A program made the translations under genes and the position numbers. The notes beneath the pieces were generated by a model. That model saw nothing but the letters and a program-made list of their open reading frames with translations, was not told the origin of the DNA and did not search any database. This document shows positions 33,373 to 43,787 of a stretch of 64,000 nucleotides of DNA, in pieces; the stretch's first letter is position 1, and each line of letters starts with the position of its first letter. This DNA comes from an uncultured Prevotellaceae bacterium (lineage in GTDB: Bacteria > Bacteroidota > Bacteroidia > Bacteroidales > Muribaculaceae), in contig ONQS01000013.1 of NCBI GenBank assembly GCA_900320055.1, positions 1 to 64,000 of the forward strand, given 5' to 3'.

Positions 33373-34709
33373 GATGCGGGCTGAAGGGTGAAACGGATGC
33401 GCTGCGCCCTGTGCAGGGCCAGGATGGCGACGGCCTCGATCAGATAGGCGATGAGGTAACTGTGCCAGAGGTATTGGGGACTGACCTTGGCCATGATCCA
33501 GAGCACGGGGATGACGGTGAGCGACAGGGCAAACGAGATGAAGAGCGCCATGTGGTGATGGCCGTAGAGTTTGTACACGATCATCAGCACATAGATGTAA
33601 CAGAACGGGATGAAACTCAGCGCGAAGATACGCAGTGCCGGGACGCTTTGGGTGAGCATGTCGGGCTCGTCACAACCAAACAGGCGCGCGATGCCCTGTG
33701 GCCACAGGCAGACGATCAGGCAAGTGATGACCATCGACACGGTGATGAAGCGCAGCCCCTTGCGGATGACCGTCGTCAGCCCCTGATGGCAGCGCTTGCC
33801 CACTTGGATGGCACCCAGCGACTGCAGCGTCTGGCAGGTTCCCGACACAAACAGGTTGTAGACCTGCAGCAGGTTCATGCACAGGGCAAAGACAAAGATG
33901 CCTGTGCGCCCTGTGGTGGAGAGGACAATCTTGTTGGCGCTGAACAAGAGCAGCGTCAGGCAGATCGAGGCCACGGCCAGCGGTGCTCCTTGCGAGACGA
34001 TGCGCCCACAGGTGCTGCAGAGCCCCTGTGCCGACACATCGAGGCGCAGGCGGCGGTTTTCGGGCTTGCGCCAGTGGGTGAGCAGGATAGCGATACCCAC
34101 CAAGTGCCCGACAACTGTGGCCGCCGATGAGCCGGTGATGCCCCAGTCGAGCCACTGGATGAAGACGATGTCGAGCAGCAGGTTGATCGCATTGTCGATG
34201 ATGACGGCCAGCGACACCAGGCGTGGGCTGCCGTCCACGCCCACCATGGTGGATAAGCCCCACATGAGGATGAATGCGGGCCCGCCGATGAGCAGCACCT
34301 GCGCATAGTTGCGGGCGAGCGGCAGAATCTGCTCGTTGTCGCACAGCAGGCGGGCCGCCTGCTCAGGGAACAAGAGACCGCCCACGACAGCCAGCACCGC
34401 CCCGAGGCCCACACTCAGCCCCAGAGCCCGCGTAAAGAAACCGCGTGCCTGATCCACTCTGTTCTGCCCTAGGGCATAGGCTACCAGCATACCCGCACCC
34501 GCATTGATGAGCAGATGCAGGGTGAAGATGAACTGCACGATGGGCTTGGACAGGTTGATGGCGCTCACGCCATCCTCGCTGATGAGGTTGCCCACAATGA
34601 TGCCGTCCACCACATTGCCCAAGCAGCCCGACAGGGCCACCAGGATGTAGGCCGATAGGTAGCGGTAGAACTGTGAATGGATATCGATGTTACTGTCTTG
34701 CGGTTTCAT
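33369..34709 (-). CDS. MATE-family efflux transporter
   Basis: This is a 446-residue inner-membrane protein with 12 predicted helices and the MATE pattern: GCLGNVVDGIIVGNLISEDG near the N-terminus, GMLVAYALGQ in helix 3 and a repeated half (ICLTLLLFSANKIVL...SLGAIQVGKRC). MATE pumps export small organic molecules using Na+ or H+. It sits between the NRPS (74 nt) and the PPTase (4-nt overlap), so it probably exports the NRPS product or protects the cell from it. Confidence 0.88.
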   Translation of the reverse strand: MKPQDSNIDIHSQFYRYLSAYILVALSGCLGNVVDGIIVGNLISEDGVSAINLSKPIVQFIFTLHLLINAGAGMLVAYALGQNRVDQARGFFTRALGLSVGLGAVLAVVGGLLFPEQAARLLCDNEQILPLARNYAQVLLIGGPAFILMWGLSTMVGVDGSPRLVSLAVIIDNAINLLLDIVFIQWLDWGITGSSAATVVGHLVGIAILLTHWRKPENRRLRLDVSAQGLCSTCGRIVSQGAPLAVASICLTLLLFSANKIVLSTTGRTGIFVFALCMNLLQVYNLFVSGTCQTLQSLGAIQVGKRCHQGLTTVIRKGLRFITVSMVITCLIVCLWPQGIARLFGCDEPDMLTQSVPALRIFALSFIPFCYIYVLMIVYKLYGHHHMALFISFALSLTVIPVLWIMAKVSPQYLWHSYLIAYLIEAVAILALHRAQRIRFTLQPAS

Positions 34710-34737
34710 TGCGTTTGGCTGTCAGTTGTTAGTTGAA

Positions 34738-34782
34738 CAAAGAACTAAAAACTAAGAACTAAGAACTAAAGACTAAAAACTA
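34738..34782. repeat. AACTAAGA-type short tandem repeat
   Basis: Imperfect copies of AGAACTAAAAACTA fill the gap between the NRPS stop and the MATE start (e.g. AAAAACTAAGAACTAAGAAC). No hairpin or T-run was seen, so transcription probably continues through it. Confidence 0.65.
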
Positions 34783-34783
34783 A

Positions 34784-37700
34784 TTACATATCAAAGAATC
34801 CCAGTGTGCCGATGGCAGTGAGCATGCGCTCCACATAGTCCCATGAGGTGGGAGACCAGGCGAAGCCCAAGCGGTAGAGCACTTGAGTCGTGTAATCATT
34901 GTCGCGCTTCACGTCGGTGGTCTTCTGGCCGTGTGCCATGTCCTGATAAGCGAGCAGCGATGACATCTGTCGGGCCATCTGGGGATTGTCCTTGGCGCGA
35001 TCCATTGCATCGTTAAATTCTTCCTGCTCGACAAAGCGCACACCGTCACCCACAGTGTCCAAGCCGCTGAGCACGTCGCCCAGGAACTGGCCATGGATGT
35101 TGTAGGGATGGAACACGGTGCACTCGCGTGGTGTGCCGCTGAGCAACACGATGGCTCGGGCTACCTCGTTGATGGGCGAGAACTCCACTTGCTTGTTGCG
35201 CATGCTGTAGGGGCAACAGCCCAGCATATTGTAGACCTTGATGCGGCCCATAAACGAGTTGGTCGAGAAATTGGCCTGGAACTCGCCGTCGGTCGATCGG
35301 GCGGCCAAGTTGCCCACGCGCATGATTTTGGCATTCAATCCATGCAGGGCCACAGCATTCAGAATCACACGCTCGGCCATGAATTTGGAATAGATATATT
35401 TGTTGCCCAAGAACTGGCCCATGTACAGCCGTTGCTCAGTGAAGATGTCGTCACGAGTCTCGCCGGCCCACAGACCACGGGTGCTGGCGGTGGACACGTG
35501 CACGAGTTTGGCGCCGCTGTTGACGCAATAGTCCACGCAGCGTTGGGCGCCGCCGATGTTCACATCCTCGATCTCAGTGCCCTCGCTGAAGTGCTTAACG
35601 ATGGCCGCGCAATTAAAGATGGTGTCCACCTTCAACCCCTCGCCGAAGTCGCTGGTGACGTCGCCGAGCACGATGTGCAGTCGCTTGCCGAAGAGTTCCT
35701 TGAAGGCATCTGAGAAATAATAGAACAGCAGAGTGCGCAGTCGGCTCTCGGCAGCCTCCAGAGTCTTGCCGCGCACCAGGCAATAGATGTTGCTTGCATC
35801 AGAGTCGATGAGTTCGCGCAGGATGTGGATGCCGAGGTAGCCGGTGGCGCCCGTCAGCAGCACGTTGCCCAGTTGCTGGCGCGTGCCTTGGCGGAAGTTG
35901 GCCAACGTGTTGCGTTGCAATAGGTTGTTGATCGCTGTGTAGTCAAATCCGTCTAACTCGCTCTGGCCTTGCTCCTCGCTCTGGCCAGTGATCAGTCGAG
36001 CCAGTTTGCGCGGTGTGGGGTTGGCAAAAACGTCACCATAGGCCACATGCAGGCCAGCCTTGTCGGCCTCGATGATGACGCGGGTCACTACCAGCGACGT
36101 GCCTCCCAATTCAAAGAAGTTGTCTGTCGCTCCCACCTTGTCCATCTGCAGGATGTCGGCAAAAATGTTGCAGAAGGTGCGTTCTGTGTCATTGGCGGGC
36201 TCGACAAAGGCCGAACTGATGGCCAGTTCGGGTTCTGGCAGCGCCTTGACGTCGGTCTTGCCGTTGGGCGTCATGGGCATCTGCTGCAGTTGCAGATAGG
36301 CCGTGGGCACCATATATTGTGTCAGACTCCTGGAAATCTCAGCCTTGAGGGCATCGGGAGCAATCGTTCGGTCGGCCGTGTAGTAGGCGCATAGGTGCTC
36401 CTTGTCATTGATCTTGCGGATGAGGATGACGACCTTCTGGATCCCCACAACCTTGAGCATGACATTCTCGATTTCACCGAGTTCGATGCGCAAGCCGCGC
36501 AACTTGATCTGGTGGTCGGTACGTCCCAGAATCACCACGTCACCATCGGGTAGCCACTTGGCGTAGTCACCTGATTTATAGATGCGTGTGCCATTGTAGT
36601 CGATGAAGCGCTCTCGGGTCATCTTGTCCAGATTGTTGTAGCCGTGCGCTACGCCGCGGCCGCCGATGTAGAGTTCGCCAACCACTCCCACGGGCAACTC
36701 ATTGCCATCCTGGTCAACGATAAATTCGATGACGTTTAACTGAGGCTTACCAACTGTGACGGCATCGGCGTGGGTCAATTCTTTGTTGTTGGAGGCTACT
36801 GTGATCTCGGTGGGACCGTAGCAGTTGAAGATGCGCGCTTGGGTTACCTTCCGCATTTGGCCTAGCAGTTGGTCTGAGAATTTCTCGCCACCGGCACGCA
36901 CGATGTTGACGCGGCTGATGGCATCGCAGAAGTCGTTGCTGGTAAGCCACGTCATCCAGCGTGACGGCGTGCCCGAAACCATATTGATGTGTTCGTCGTT
37001 GATGAGGCGAGCCAGATCAAGCGGGTTGTTGGCCTGCTCCTCAGTGGCAACGATGAGCGTCTTGCCGTTGAAGAAGGCTGTGCCAATGTCCTGTAGGGCG
37101 GCGTCAAACGAGATCGTGGTCACGCTCAAAATGCGCTTGGCATCGGTATGAACCGCATGGGCAAACACATTGGCAGGGTGACCATACAGGTAGTTGCAGA
37201 TGCCACGATGGTGGAGCATCACACCCTTGGGACGGCCTGTAGAGCCGCTGGTGTAGATCAGATAAGCCAAATCGTCGGGCTTGATGTCTGTATCGACTGT
37301 GCCATCATTATCATCACTGATGAGTTCCTCAATATCGATGGCTTTGTCGGCAGCAGCAGTGTGCATGCGGTCGGCGGTGGTGATGATGTAGCGGGCCTCG
37401 CTGTCCTCGAGGATGAGTTTCACGCGGTCGGCAGGATATTCAGGGTCGCAAGGGATGTAGGCGGCGCCCGACTTGAGCACGCCGAACAGGGCCAGTATCA
37501 ACCGGCTGGTGCGCGGCAGCAACAGTGCCACGCGGTCTCGCTCATGAACGCCACGGCGGCGCAGTGCGGCAGCAATACGGCTGGTCACGGCATCCATCTC
37601 CCTATAGGTGTAGCGATGGTCGATGGCGACTAAGGCTTCATGCTCGGGCTGGATCTCGGCAAAGTGGCCGATGCACTCATGGAAGAACTTGAACGGCGCG

Positions 37701-40700
37701 TCGGCTGTTGCTGTCTGCCGCAAGTGGCTCAGTTCCTCCTCTTGGCTCGCACTGACAATCGAGAGTCCACGCAGCCTGGATTCAGGCGCATTCATCATGC
37801 GCTGGGCGACAGCGGCGATGCTCTCGGCCAGGCCTTGCCCCACGCGGTTGCTGTAGATGGAGTCGTCGTATTGCACAACCACACCGCGCGACTCGATCTT
37901 GATGTTGATTTTGAACTTGGGCACATTCAATTCCAGCAGTTCCTGACCAATGGCCTTGCCGTTAACAGTATACTGCGATAGCACGCCCACCTGATAGGCG
38001 TAGGCAATGGCGGGACTGAAACCATAGTCGGTGGCTATGCGGGCAAACGGATAATCCTCGTGGCGAAGCGTCTGATCGAATGTGTCGCTGGCTTGTTTCA
38101 GAAATTGGCTCACGGTCACGTCATTGATGCTCAGCCCCAAGGCAAGCGTGTTGACAAACATGCCCACCGTGTCGGCAATCTTGAGGTTGCTGCGTCCGCT
38201 GCTCACGGTGCATAGATACACGTCGCGATTGTTGGTATAGCGCGAGACGACATAGGCCGTAGCGGCAAGGAACAAGTGAGCCGGTGTCACCTCCTGCTGG
38301 CGGCAGAAGGCTGCAGCCCGATCCATATCAACGGGGCATACGGCTTCACCAATAAGACCCTGCTCGCCATCGCTCGGGTGCAAGTCGGCGGGTATCTCGC
38401 TGGCGCCCTCGCATGTCTGTAATTTCTCTGCAAAGAATTGCCCTGCCTGGCGGAATTTGTCACCACTCTCGGCCTGCTGCTGGTCGGAGACGAAATCCAG
38501 ATAGGAGTAGGATTCCTGCTCTATGTTCTGGCCCTCGAGGGCCGCATTGATCTGTCTGATGAGCAGGTCGGCAGAGCCGCCGTCAAACACCAGGTGATGC
38601 ACGTCGAGCAACAGGTACACGCCGCTTGGGGTCGTAACCACCTCGCAGCGGTACAGGGGCGGCTTCTGCAGGTTGAAGGGCCGTACAAACTCATTCTTCT
38701 TATATGAGGCCAACTGCTCGTCACTCATTTCACTTACCTTCACGTCCACAGGCACACTCTCGCGAGTCGTTTGCATGATGGTATCACCCTCGGTCGTGAA
38801 GTGTACGCTCAACTCGGGATGACTCTCGATGACCGCTTTGACGCAATCGGCAAGACGGTGGGCATCGATGCCCTCGGGGTAACTCAGCAGGTAAGGAATA
38901 TTGTAGATCGTTGAAGCGGGATTCTTCAGGCAATCAAAATAGACTCCAGTCTGGGCATAGGATAGTGGGACGCTGGTTTTGACCTGTGCGTCGGCTTGCA
39001 CAGGCTTGTCGGCAATAGCATTCCCTTCCAGCATCAGTCTCAGAATCTCGTTTTCGATACTCTGGATGCTGCCGCTCTTGACCAGTGCTCTGGAATCCAA
39101 GGTTACGCCGTAGCGCTTGTTGACTTGCACGGCCAGTTTGATCGCCGAGATGGAGGTAAGACCCACATAGCCTAAAATGGTCGTGATGCCAAAGTCGGTG
39201 GTGCCCGTGATGTCGGCAATAATCTGGTGTAACTGCTGTTCCAGCACGTTCATGGGCACGTTGGATGGCTCGCTGGAGGCTGTGCTCTGCCTCTTCTCAG
39301 GTTTGGGCAGGGCCCGCTTGTTCACTTTTTGGTTCTGGTTCAAGGGGATAGCCTCGATCTGCATCGTCACGGCAGGCACCATGTAGGGAGGCTTCTCATC
39401 CATGATGAAACTGTTGAGGGCTTCGATATCGATAGTCTGGTCGCTCACGATATAGGCTGCAATAAATTTGCCGCCACCATCCTCGTCAAACGCTTGTACC
39501 GTAGCATCTTTGATGCCGGGGAACTCACGGATGATGCTTTCCACCTCCTTGAGTTCGATGCGGAAACCGCGTATCTTGACTTGACCATCGCGGCGTCCCA
39601 CAAACTGGATGTCGCCAGTGGGCAGGTAGCGCACGATGTCGCCAGTGCGATAGATGCGGGCATACTTATGGTCGGTCGAGAACGGATTGGGAATGTAGAC
39701 CTCGGCGGTCTTCTCGGGACGGTTCACATAGCCACGGCTCACTTGCGGGCCTGCTACCCACAGTTCGCCTGCTGCCCCGATGGGCAATCGGTGGCCTTGA
39801 GGATCGACGACATAGAGGTTGAGATTGTCCAATGATTTTCCAATGGGTATCTCCTTCATCTTCTTATCAACCAGGTAGTTGGTGATAAAGACGGTGCACT
39901 CGGTAGGTCCATAGCAGTTATAGAAACCATAGCCTTGAGGAGGCGTGATGGCAGCGAGTTTCTCGCCACCTGTCGAGAGGTATCGCAAGGAGTGGTTATC
40001 GATGCTCGTGGCAAACTGGTAGCCCACTTGGGTGGTCATGAACGAGTGAGAAATATGGTTGTTCTCGAAATACTCGTTGAGGGCAATCAGGTCAAGACGC
40101 AACTCCTCGGGAATGATGTGTAACGTAGCACCGCTCGTGAGGGTGGGGTACATATCCATCATGCAAGCGTCAAAGCCGTAACTGGCGTAGGCGGCCACTT
40201 GGCTCTCGGCCGTCAGGTGATAGAAATGCTGGAACCAGTGGCAGAATGCCACAAGATTGCGATGTGTCAACTGGCACCCTTTGGGCACACCCGTGGAGCC
40301 AGAGGTATAAAGCAGGATGAACAGTTGGTCGGGCTCTACCTCGACTTGTGGCGCCGGCAATGCAGGCAGATTGGTAATATCTTCTGTCAGGAGCACGTCG
40401 CCTTGATACTCGTCGACGATGTCGCGCAGTTCACGATCGGCAATGAGCAGTTTGGCATTGGCATCCTGCATCATGAAGTTGAGACGCTCCTTAGGGTAAC
40501 TGGGATCAAGTGGCTGGTAGGCGCAGCCAGCCTTGAGCACTCCCAGCGATGCGATGGGCATCCACTCGCTGCGGGGTATCAGCACCGACACAACATCTTC
40601 TGCACCCAGGCCTTTGCTTGCCACAAAGGCGGCGATATGGTCGCTGATTTGGTCGACCTGGGCATAGGTGAATCGTTTGTCTTGATAGATGACGGCAATG

Positions 40701-42046
40701 CCGTCGGGAGTCTTATTGACTTGTCGCTTGAAGAGCGACACGATGGCCTGCGTATCGTCATAGTCCACGTCGTTGTCATTAAACGTGTCGAGCATGGCCC
40801 GCTGACTAGGGGTGGAGATGTCGATATCGCTTAGTTTCTCTTGCGCGATAAAACCATTGAGCACGGCTTCATAACTCTCAAGAATGTTGCTGATCAGCGC
40901 TTGGGAATACTCGTTGGAGTTGTATTCGGCTTTGGCATGGCACTTGCCGCCCTGGATGTAAACCTTCATGTAGAACGAGGCCTCGAGTGTGCTGTTACCC
41001 ACGCGCTCTGTTGCCATGGGCAGGCCGCCCATTCTCTCGTTGTCAAACAGTTGGCCATGCCAAGCAAACATGGAATTGCTCTGCAACTTCAGGTCGGTCA
41101 TCACATCGCTGTAGGAGTATATGTCATGGTCACGGCATCCTGTCATCTGCTCTTGGCCTTGCCTGAGCAATTCCAGAACAGTAGTGTCGGGCGTGAACTT
41201 GGTGTAGACCGGAAGCGTCTTGACGGCCATGCACACGGTGCGGGCTAAACGCTTGTCGTGGCGACCGTTAAACACTGTCGTGAACAACGATTCCTGCTCG
41301 TTGTTAAACTTGGCTAGCAGGTAGGCATAGGCTGTGGTGAAAAGTGTGCTCTTGAACACCCCTGTGCGCTGGCAGAATCGCTCCACTTCGCTCAAATCCA
41401 GGCCCAATGTGCGGGCCAGATGATCCTCGGTGTGTGTCTCTCCTTCGAGATCGGGCATGAACTGAGTGAACGTGTCGCCGCAATCAAATTGCTGGGCATA
41501 CCATTGTTTGGCTTCTTCAAATTCCTGAGTCTCACGTCGACCGGCCTCGTCTTGTGCGACCTGCATGAGGCTGATTTCTTCGGGCTGGATGTCTTCGCCG
41601 CGATATGCCTTGTCGATGTCTTGCAGCATGATCTGCATCGACGTGCCGTCGACGATGATGTGATGATAGTCCAAGAAGAGGTAGTAGTGATCGCTGGTGT
41701 GCATCAGGTTGATATGGAACAATCGCCCTCCATCGATTTCAAATGGTGTGACCAGTCGAGACTTTTCTTGTTGGATATCCTGGATTTCCTCGACCTCGAG
41801 CGACCACTGCTCACCAGCCATGTCCAGTGTCTGCATGGGCTCGCCATCGTCGGTGAGGGTGATGCGAGTGAACAGGGTGGGGTGGGCCTTGAATGCCGTC
41901 TCGATCGCCGTGAGCAGGCGCTGCCTGTCGAGTGAGGGGTCCAACTCATAAATATAGGGGAGGTTATAATACGGCTCGCCGATGTGAGTGGCACACTCGA
42001 CATATATTCCGTATTGCGATTTGGATAGGGGAGCGATAAGTTTCAT
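34784..42046 (-). CDS. Non-ribosomal peptide synthetase, C-A-T-C-A-T-R (dipeptide aldehyde type)
   Basis: This 2420-residue dimodular NRPS has these domains: C1 ~1-420 (HHIIVDG 128-134, intact), A1 ~435-920 (YTSGSTGVPKG 580-590; CYGPTE 711), T1 ~930-1005 (attachment Ser 965 in GLTSIS), C2 ~1025-1435 (HHLVFDG 1150-1156), A2 ~1455-1940 (YTSGSTGRPKG ~1598), T2 ~1950-2020 (GGTS, Ser 1984) and a terminal NAD(P)H reductase ~2058-2400 (GATGYLG 2066-2072; YIYSK). There is no thioesterase. A reductase end releases an aldehyde. The active C domain before the first A suggests an acyl or other N-cap. Pocket residues read roughly D-A-M-T-S-G-C-V-F (A1) and D-A-Q-S-V-A-C-V-A (A2); I cannot assign amino acids. 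It starts 33 nt after the barrel gene. Confidence 0.95.
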   Translation of the reverse strand: MKLIAPLSKSQYGIYVECATHIGEPYYNLPYIYELDPSLDRQRLLTAIETAFKAHPTLFTRITLTDDGEPMQTLDMAGEQWSLEVEEIQDIQQEKSRLVTPFEIDGGRLFHINLMHTSDHYYLFLDYHHIIVDGTSMQIMLQDIDKAYRGEDIQPEEISLMQVAQDEAGRRETQEFEEAKQWYAQQFDCGDTFTQFMPDLEGETHTEDHLARTLGLDLSEVERFCQRTGVFKSTLFTTAYAYLLAKFNNEQESLFTTVFNGRHDKRLARTVCMAVKTLPVYTKFTPDTTVLELLRQGQEQMTGCRDHDIYSYSDVMTDLKLQSNSMFAWHGQLFDNERMGGLPMATERVGNSTLEASFYMKVYIQGGKCHAKAEYNSNEYSQALISNILESYEAVLNGFIAQEKLSDIDISTPSQRAMLDTFNDNDVDYDDTQAIVSLFKRQVNKTPDGIAVIYQDKRFTYAQVDQISDHIAAFVASKGLGAEDVVSVLIPRSEWMPIASLGVLKAGCAYQPLDPSYPKERLNFMMQDANAKLLIADRELRDIVDEYQGDVLLTEDITNLPALPAPQVEVEPDQLFILLYTSGSTGVPKGCQLTHRNLVAFCHWFQHFYHLTAESQVAAYASYGFDACMMDMYPTLTSGATLHIIPEELRLDLIALNEYFENNHISHSFMTTQVGYQFATSIDNHSLRYLSTGGEKLAAITPPQGYGFYNCYGPTECTVFITNYLVDKKMKEIPIGKSLDNLNLYVVDPQGHRLPIGAAGELWVAGPQVSRGYVNRPEKTAEVYIPNPFSTDHKYARIYRTGDIVRYLPTGDIQFVGRRDGQVKIRGFRIELKEVESIIREFPGIKDATVQAFDEDGGGKFIAAYIVSDQTIDIEALNSFIMDEKPPYMVPAVTMQIEAIPLNQNQKVNKRALPKPEKRQSTASSEPSNVPMNVLEQQLHQIIADITGTTDFGITTILGYVGLTSISAIKLAVQVNKRYGVTLDSRALVKSGSIQSIENEILRLMLEGNAIADKPVQADAQVKTSVPLSYAQTGVYFDCLKNPASTIYNIPYLLSYPEGIDAHRLADCVKAVIESHPELSVHFTTEGDTIMQTTRESVPVDVKVSEMSDEQLASYKKNEFVRPFNLQKPPLYRCEVVTTPSGVYLLLDVHHLVFDGGSADLLIRQINAALEGQNIEQESYSYLDFVSDQQQAESGDKFRQAGQFFAEKLQTCEGASEIPADLHPSDGEQGLIGEAVCPVDMDRAAAFCRQQEVTPAHLFLAATAYVVSRYTNNRDVYLCTVSSGRSNLKIADTVGMFVNTLALGLSINDVTVSQFLKQASDTFDQTLRHEDYPFARIATDYGFSPAIAYAYQVGVLSQYTVNGKAIGQELLELNVPKFKINIKIESRGVVVQYDDSIYSNRVGQGLAESIAAVAQRMMNAPESRLRGLSIVSASQEEELSHLRQTATADAPFKFFHECIGHFAEIQPEHEALVAIDHRYTYREMDAVTSRIAAALRRRGVHERDRVALLLPRTSRLILALFGVLKSGAAYIPCDPEYPADRVKLILEDSEARYIITTADRMHTAAADKAIDIEELISDDNDGTVDTDIKPDDLAYLIYTSGSTGRPKGVMLHHRGICNYLYGHPANVFAHAVHTDAKRILSVTTISFDAALQDIGTAFFNGKTLIVATEEQANNPLDLARLINDEHINMVSGTPSRWMTWLTSNDFCDAISRVNIVRAGGEKFSDQLLGQMRKVTQARIFNCYGPTEITVASNNKELTHADAVTVGKPQLNVIEFIVDQDGNELPVGVVGELYIGGRGVAHGYNNLDKMTRERFIDYNGTRIYKSGDYAKWLPDGDVVILGRTDHQIKLRGLRIELGEIENVMLKVVGIQKVVILIRKINDKEHLCAYYTADRTIAPDALKAEISRSLTQYMVPTAYLQLQQMPMTPNGKTDVKALPEPELAISSAFVEPANDTERTFCNIFADILQMDKVGATDNFFELGGTSLVVTRVIIEADKAGLHVAYGDVFANPTPRKLARLITGQSEEQGQSELDGFDYTAINNLLQRNTLANFRQGTRQQLGNVLLTGATGYLGIHILRELIDSDASNIYCLVRGKTLEAAESRLRTLLFYYFSDAFKELFGKRLHIVLGDVTSDFGEGLKVDTIFNCAAIVKHFSEGTEIEDVNIGGAQRCVDYCVNSGAKLVHVSTASTRGLWAGETRDDIFTEQRLYMGQFLGNKYIYSKFMAERVILNAVALHGLNAKIMRVGNLAARSTDGEFQANFSTNSFMGRIKVYNMLGCCPYSMRNKQVEFSPINEVARAIVLLSGTPRECTVFHPYNIHGQFLGDVLSGLDTVGDGVRFVEQEEFNDAMDRAKDNPQMARQMSSLLAYQDMAHGQKTTDVKRDNDYTTQVLYRLGFAWSPTSWDYVERMLTAIGTLGFFDM

Positions 42047-42079
42047 GATGAGAAATATATACTTGTTGTTAAAAATTAA

Positions 42080-43441
42080 TTACCATTTGTTGGAGAAAAT
42101 CCTGGGGCTGACGCTCAGAGAGATCCATCCCCAGCGCAGGGTGTTCTTGCTGGTGTCTCGTTTCAGGCGTTCCATCGTTTTGCTGCCAGACATCAATGAT
42201 GCTCCGGCCATCAGCCTGATGTCGGGCGAGATGTTATAGGAGGCCTGCAATTCAAATTCATGACCCAGGAACATGTCCAGGTCGGTGAGTTTGGTCGCTG
42301 TAGCCAGAGAGTGGTAACTAGCATCGATTCTCAGACCCTTGATGGGTTTATAAAAGGCTCCGATGAAGGCGTTCTGCAGACCTGGAGTGAAACCGTTCAG
42401 GTAAGTGCTCACATAGAAGAAGTCCATGGCACCATAAAACTTGTGGTGAGCGCCATAGACGGTACTGAAACCTTTAAGCACCTCGTGGCGCACCATGCCG
42501 ATACTGCCTTTGGGTGGTACGGCAAAGTTCTTGTCACCGCTCAGGTAGTCATAACCGACCGTAAATCCGTAGTTAGGGGCAGGAGTGAAGGAGGCCTTGG
42601 CGCTGGCCATCCAGGCATCAATCTTCATGCCCGACTCATTTTTGCCAAACTGGTGGTAGTAGGAGAGTTCCGTTTTCCATCGTTTTGGAGCAAAGGACGC
42701 ATAGCCACCCAGCAGATGCTGGAACATGCTCTTGTAACCAACTATTTCATCGCCCTGCATGCCAATGTTCATAAACAGCAACGATGCGCCCAGTGGCAGG
42801 TGGGGAAAGTCGTAGTGGTACCATATGTCTTGCATCGTTTTGTAGGGTTGTGCGCCTCCTACGTAGTAACTGCCGCCGTCGTTTACCACATCGGCATTCT
42901 GGTTGTAGGCGAGAATCACGTGGACCTTGTGGCCATGGCCTTCATATCCCAGTCTCAGGACATCGTGGGATTGGGATGCCATTGCCCAGTCATCCGAGCC
43001 GATGATACGCTCATCGTCGTAGGACAGTCCGACTCTTCCCACTTGGACAAACAGCCCGTTGCGGGCGTTCAACTTCACCCACGTCTCATAGAGATTGAGC
43101 ACACCCTTGCCCGATTGTCCCCATACTCCTGAGTGCTGCGGGGTGAATCGTGCTTCAAGCCAGTCTCGCTTGTAGTTGATGGCCAGCCGGGTACGTGCCA
43201 TGACGAAGTTGGATTGAGCGGCCTTCCCGTCCTCGTTTTCATCTTCAGCGAGGAAGACATTGTCGGTGTGCAATCCGCCATATCGCGACTCTCCACGGGT
43301 CAGGAACTGCAGGTCTATGCTTAACTCATTCTTCTGGACGGCAGTGGTGTCGCTGGTAGTGGGCTGGGCCGTGGCCGTCAGCATGGGTAGCATGATGGCG
43401 GCTACAAGCATCCACAGCCTAAATTCGTTGAGTATGCTCAT
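42080..43441 (-). CDS. Outer-membrane barrel protein (alginate-export/porin-like)
   Basis: This is a 453-residue protein from the ATG at 43441 with a signal peptide (MSILNEFRLWMLVAAIMLPM, cleavage near ATAQ). The rest is alternating beta strands with many aromatic girdle residues (ETWVKLNARNGLFVQVGRVG, GYDYLSGDKNF, LRIDASYHSLATA) and ends in a strand with terminal W, as in outer-membrane barrels of the Alginate_exp group. It starts 19 nt after the STAS gene and precedes the NRPS by 33 nt. In this setting it may be the outer-membrane exit or entry pore of the NRPS product pathway; that role is inferred from position only. Confidence 0.75.
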   Translation of the reverse strand: MSILNEFRLWMLVAAIMLPMLTATAQPTTSDTTAVQKNELSIDLQFLTRGESRYGGLHTDNVFLAEDENEDGKAAQSNFVMARTRLAINYKRDWLEARFTPQHSGVWGQSGKGVLNLYETWVKLNARNGLFVQVGRVGLSYDDERIIGSDDWAMASQSHDVLRLGYEGHGHKVHVILAYNQNADVVNDGGSYYVGGAQPYKTMQDIWYHYDFPHLPLGASLLFMNIGMQGDEIVGYKSMFQHLLGGYASFAPKRWKTELSYYHQFGKNESGMKIDAWMASAKASFTPAPNYGFTVGYDYLSGDKNFAVPPKGSIGMVRHEVLKGFSTVYGAHHKFYGAMDFFYVSTYLNGFTPGLQNAFIGAFYKPIKGLRIDASYHSLATATKLTDLDMFLGHEFELQASYNISPDIRLMAGASLMSGSKTMERLKRDTSKNTLRWGWISLSVSPRIFSNKW

Positions 43442-43460
43442 GGATAAGGAACGGGCTGAA

Positions 43461-43763
43461 TCACTCAAAGTCAAACAGGTTGATAAATCCAGTGATTGTG
43501 AAGACGTTCTTGATGTCGTCGTTCACGTTGCGCAGGATCACTCTCTTGCCTTTGGGCTTCGTCTTCTTGAGCACGTCAAGCAGGATGCGCAAGCCGCTGG
43601 ATGCGATGTACTCGAGTTCCTTGCATTCAAACACGATGTCCTTGCCGTCGCCCTCGGTAATAGGCTTCAAGGTCTGTTCGGCTTCGATAGCGGCTGCTGT
43701 GTCAAGCGAGCCGATTAAGGTGACAATGATCTGCTGATCAAGTTCTTGGATGTCTGTTTTCAT
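43461..43763 (-). CDS. STAS-domain protein (anti-sigma factor antagonist-like)
   Basis: This is a 100-residue single STAS domain of the SpoIIAA/RsbV kind. The switch serine lies in EYIASSGLRILLDVLK (S55/S56), the usual site phosphorylated by an HATPase kinase and dephosphorylated by a PP2C phosphatase. Both activities sit in the product of the gene 24 nt upstream, so the two form a complete partner-switching pair. No sigma factor gene lies in the operon; the output partner is unknown. Confidence 0.9.
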   Translation of the reverse strand: MKTDIQELDQQIIVTLIGSLDTAAAIEAEQTLKPITEGDGKDIVFECKELEYIASSGLRILLDVLKKTKPKGKRVILRNVNDDIKNVFTITGFINLFDFE

Positions 43764-43787
43764 TTCTCTTGTGTTGTTATTTTGATT

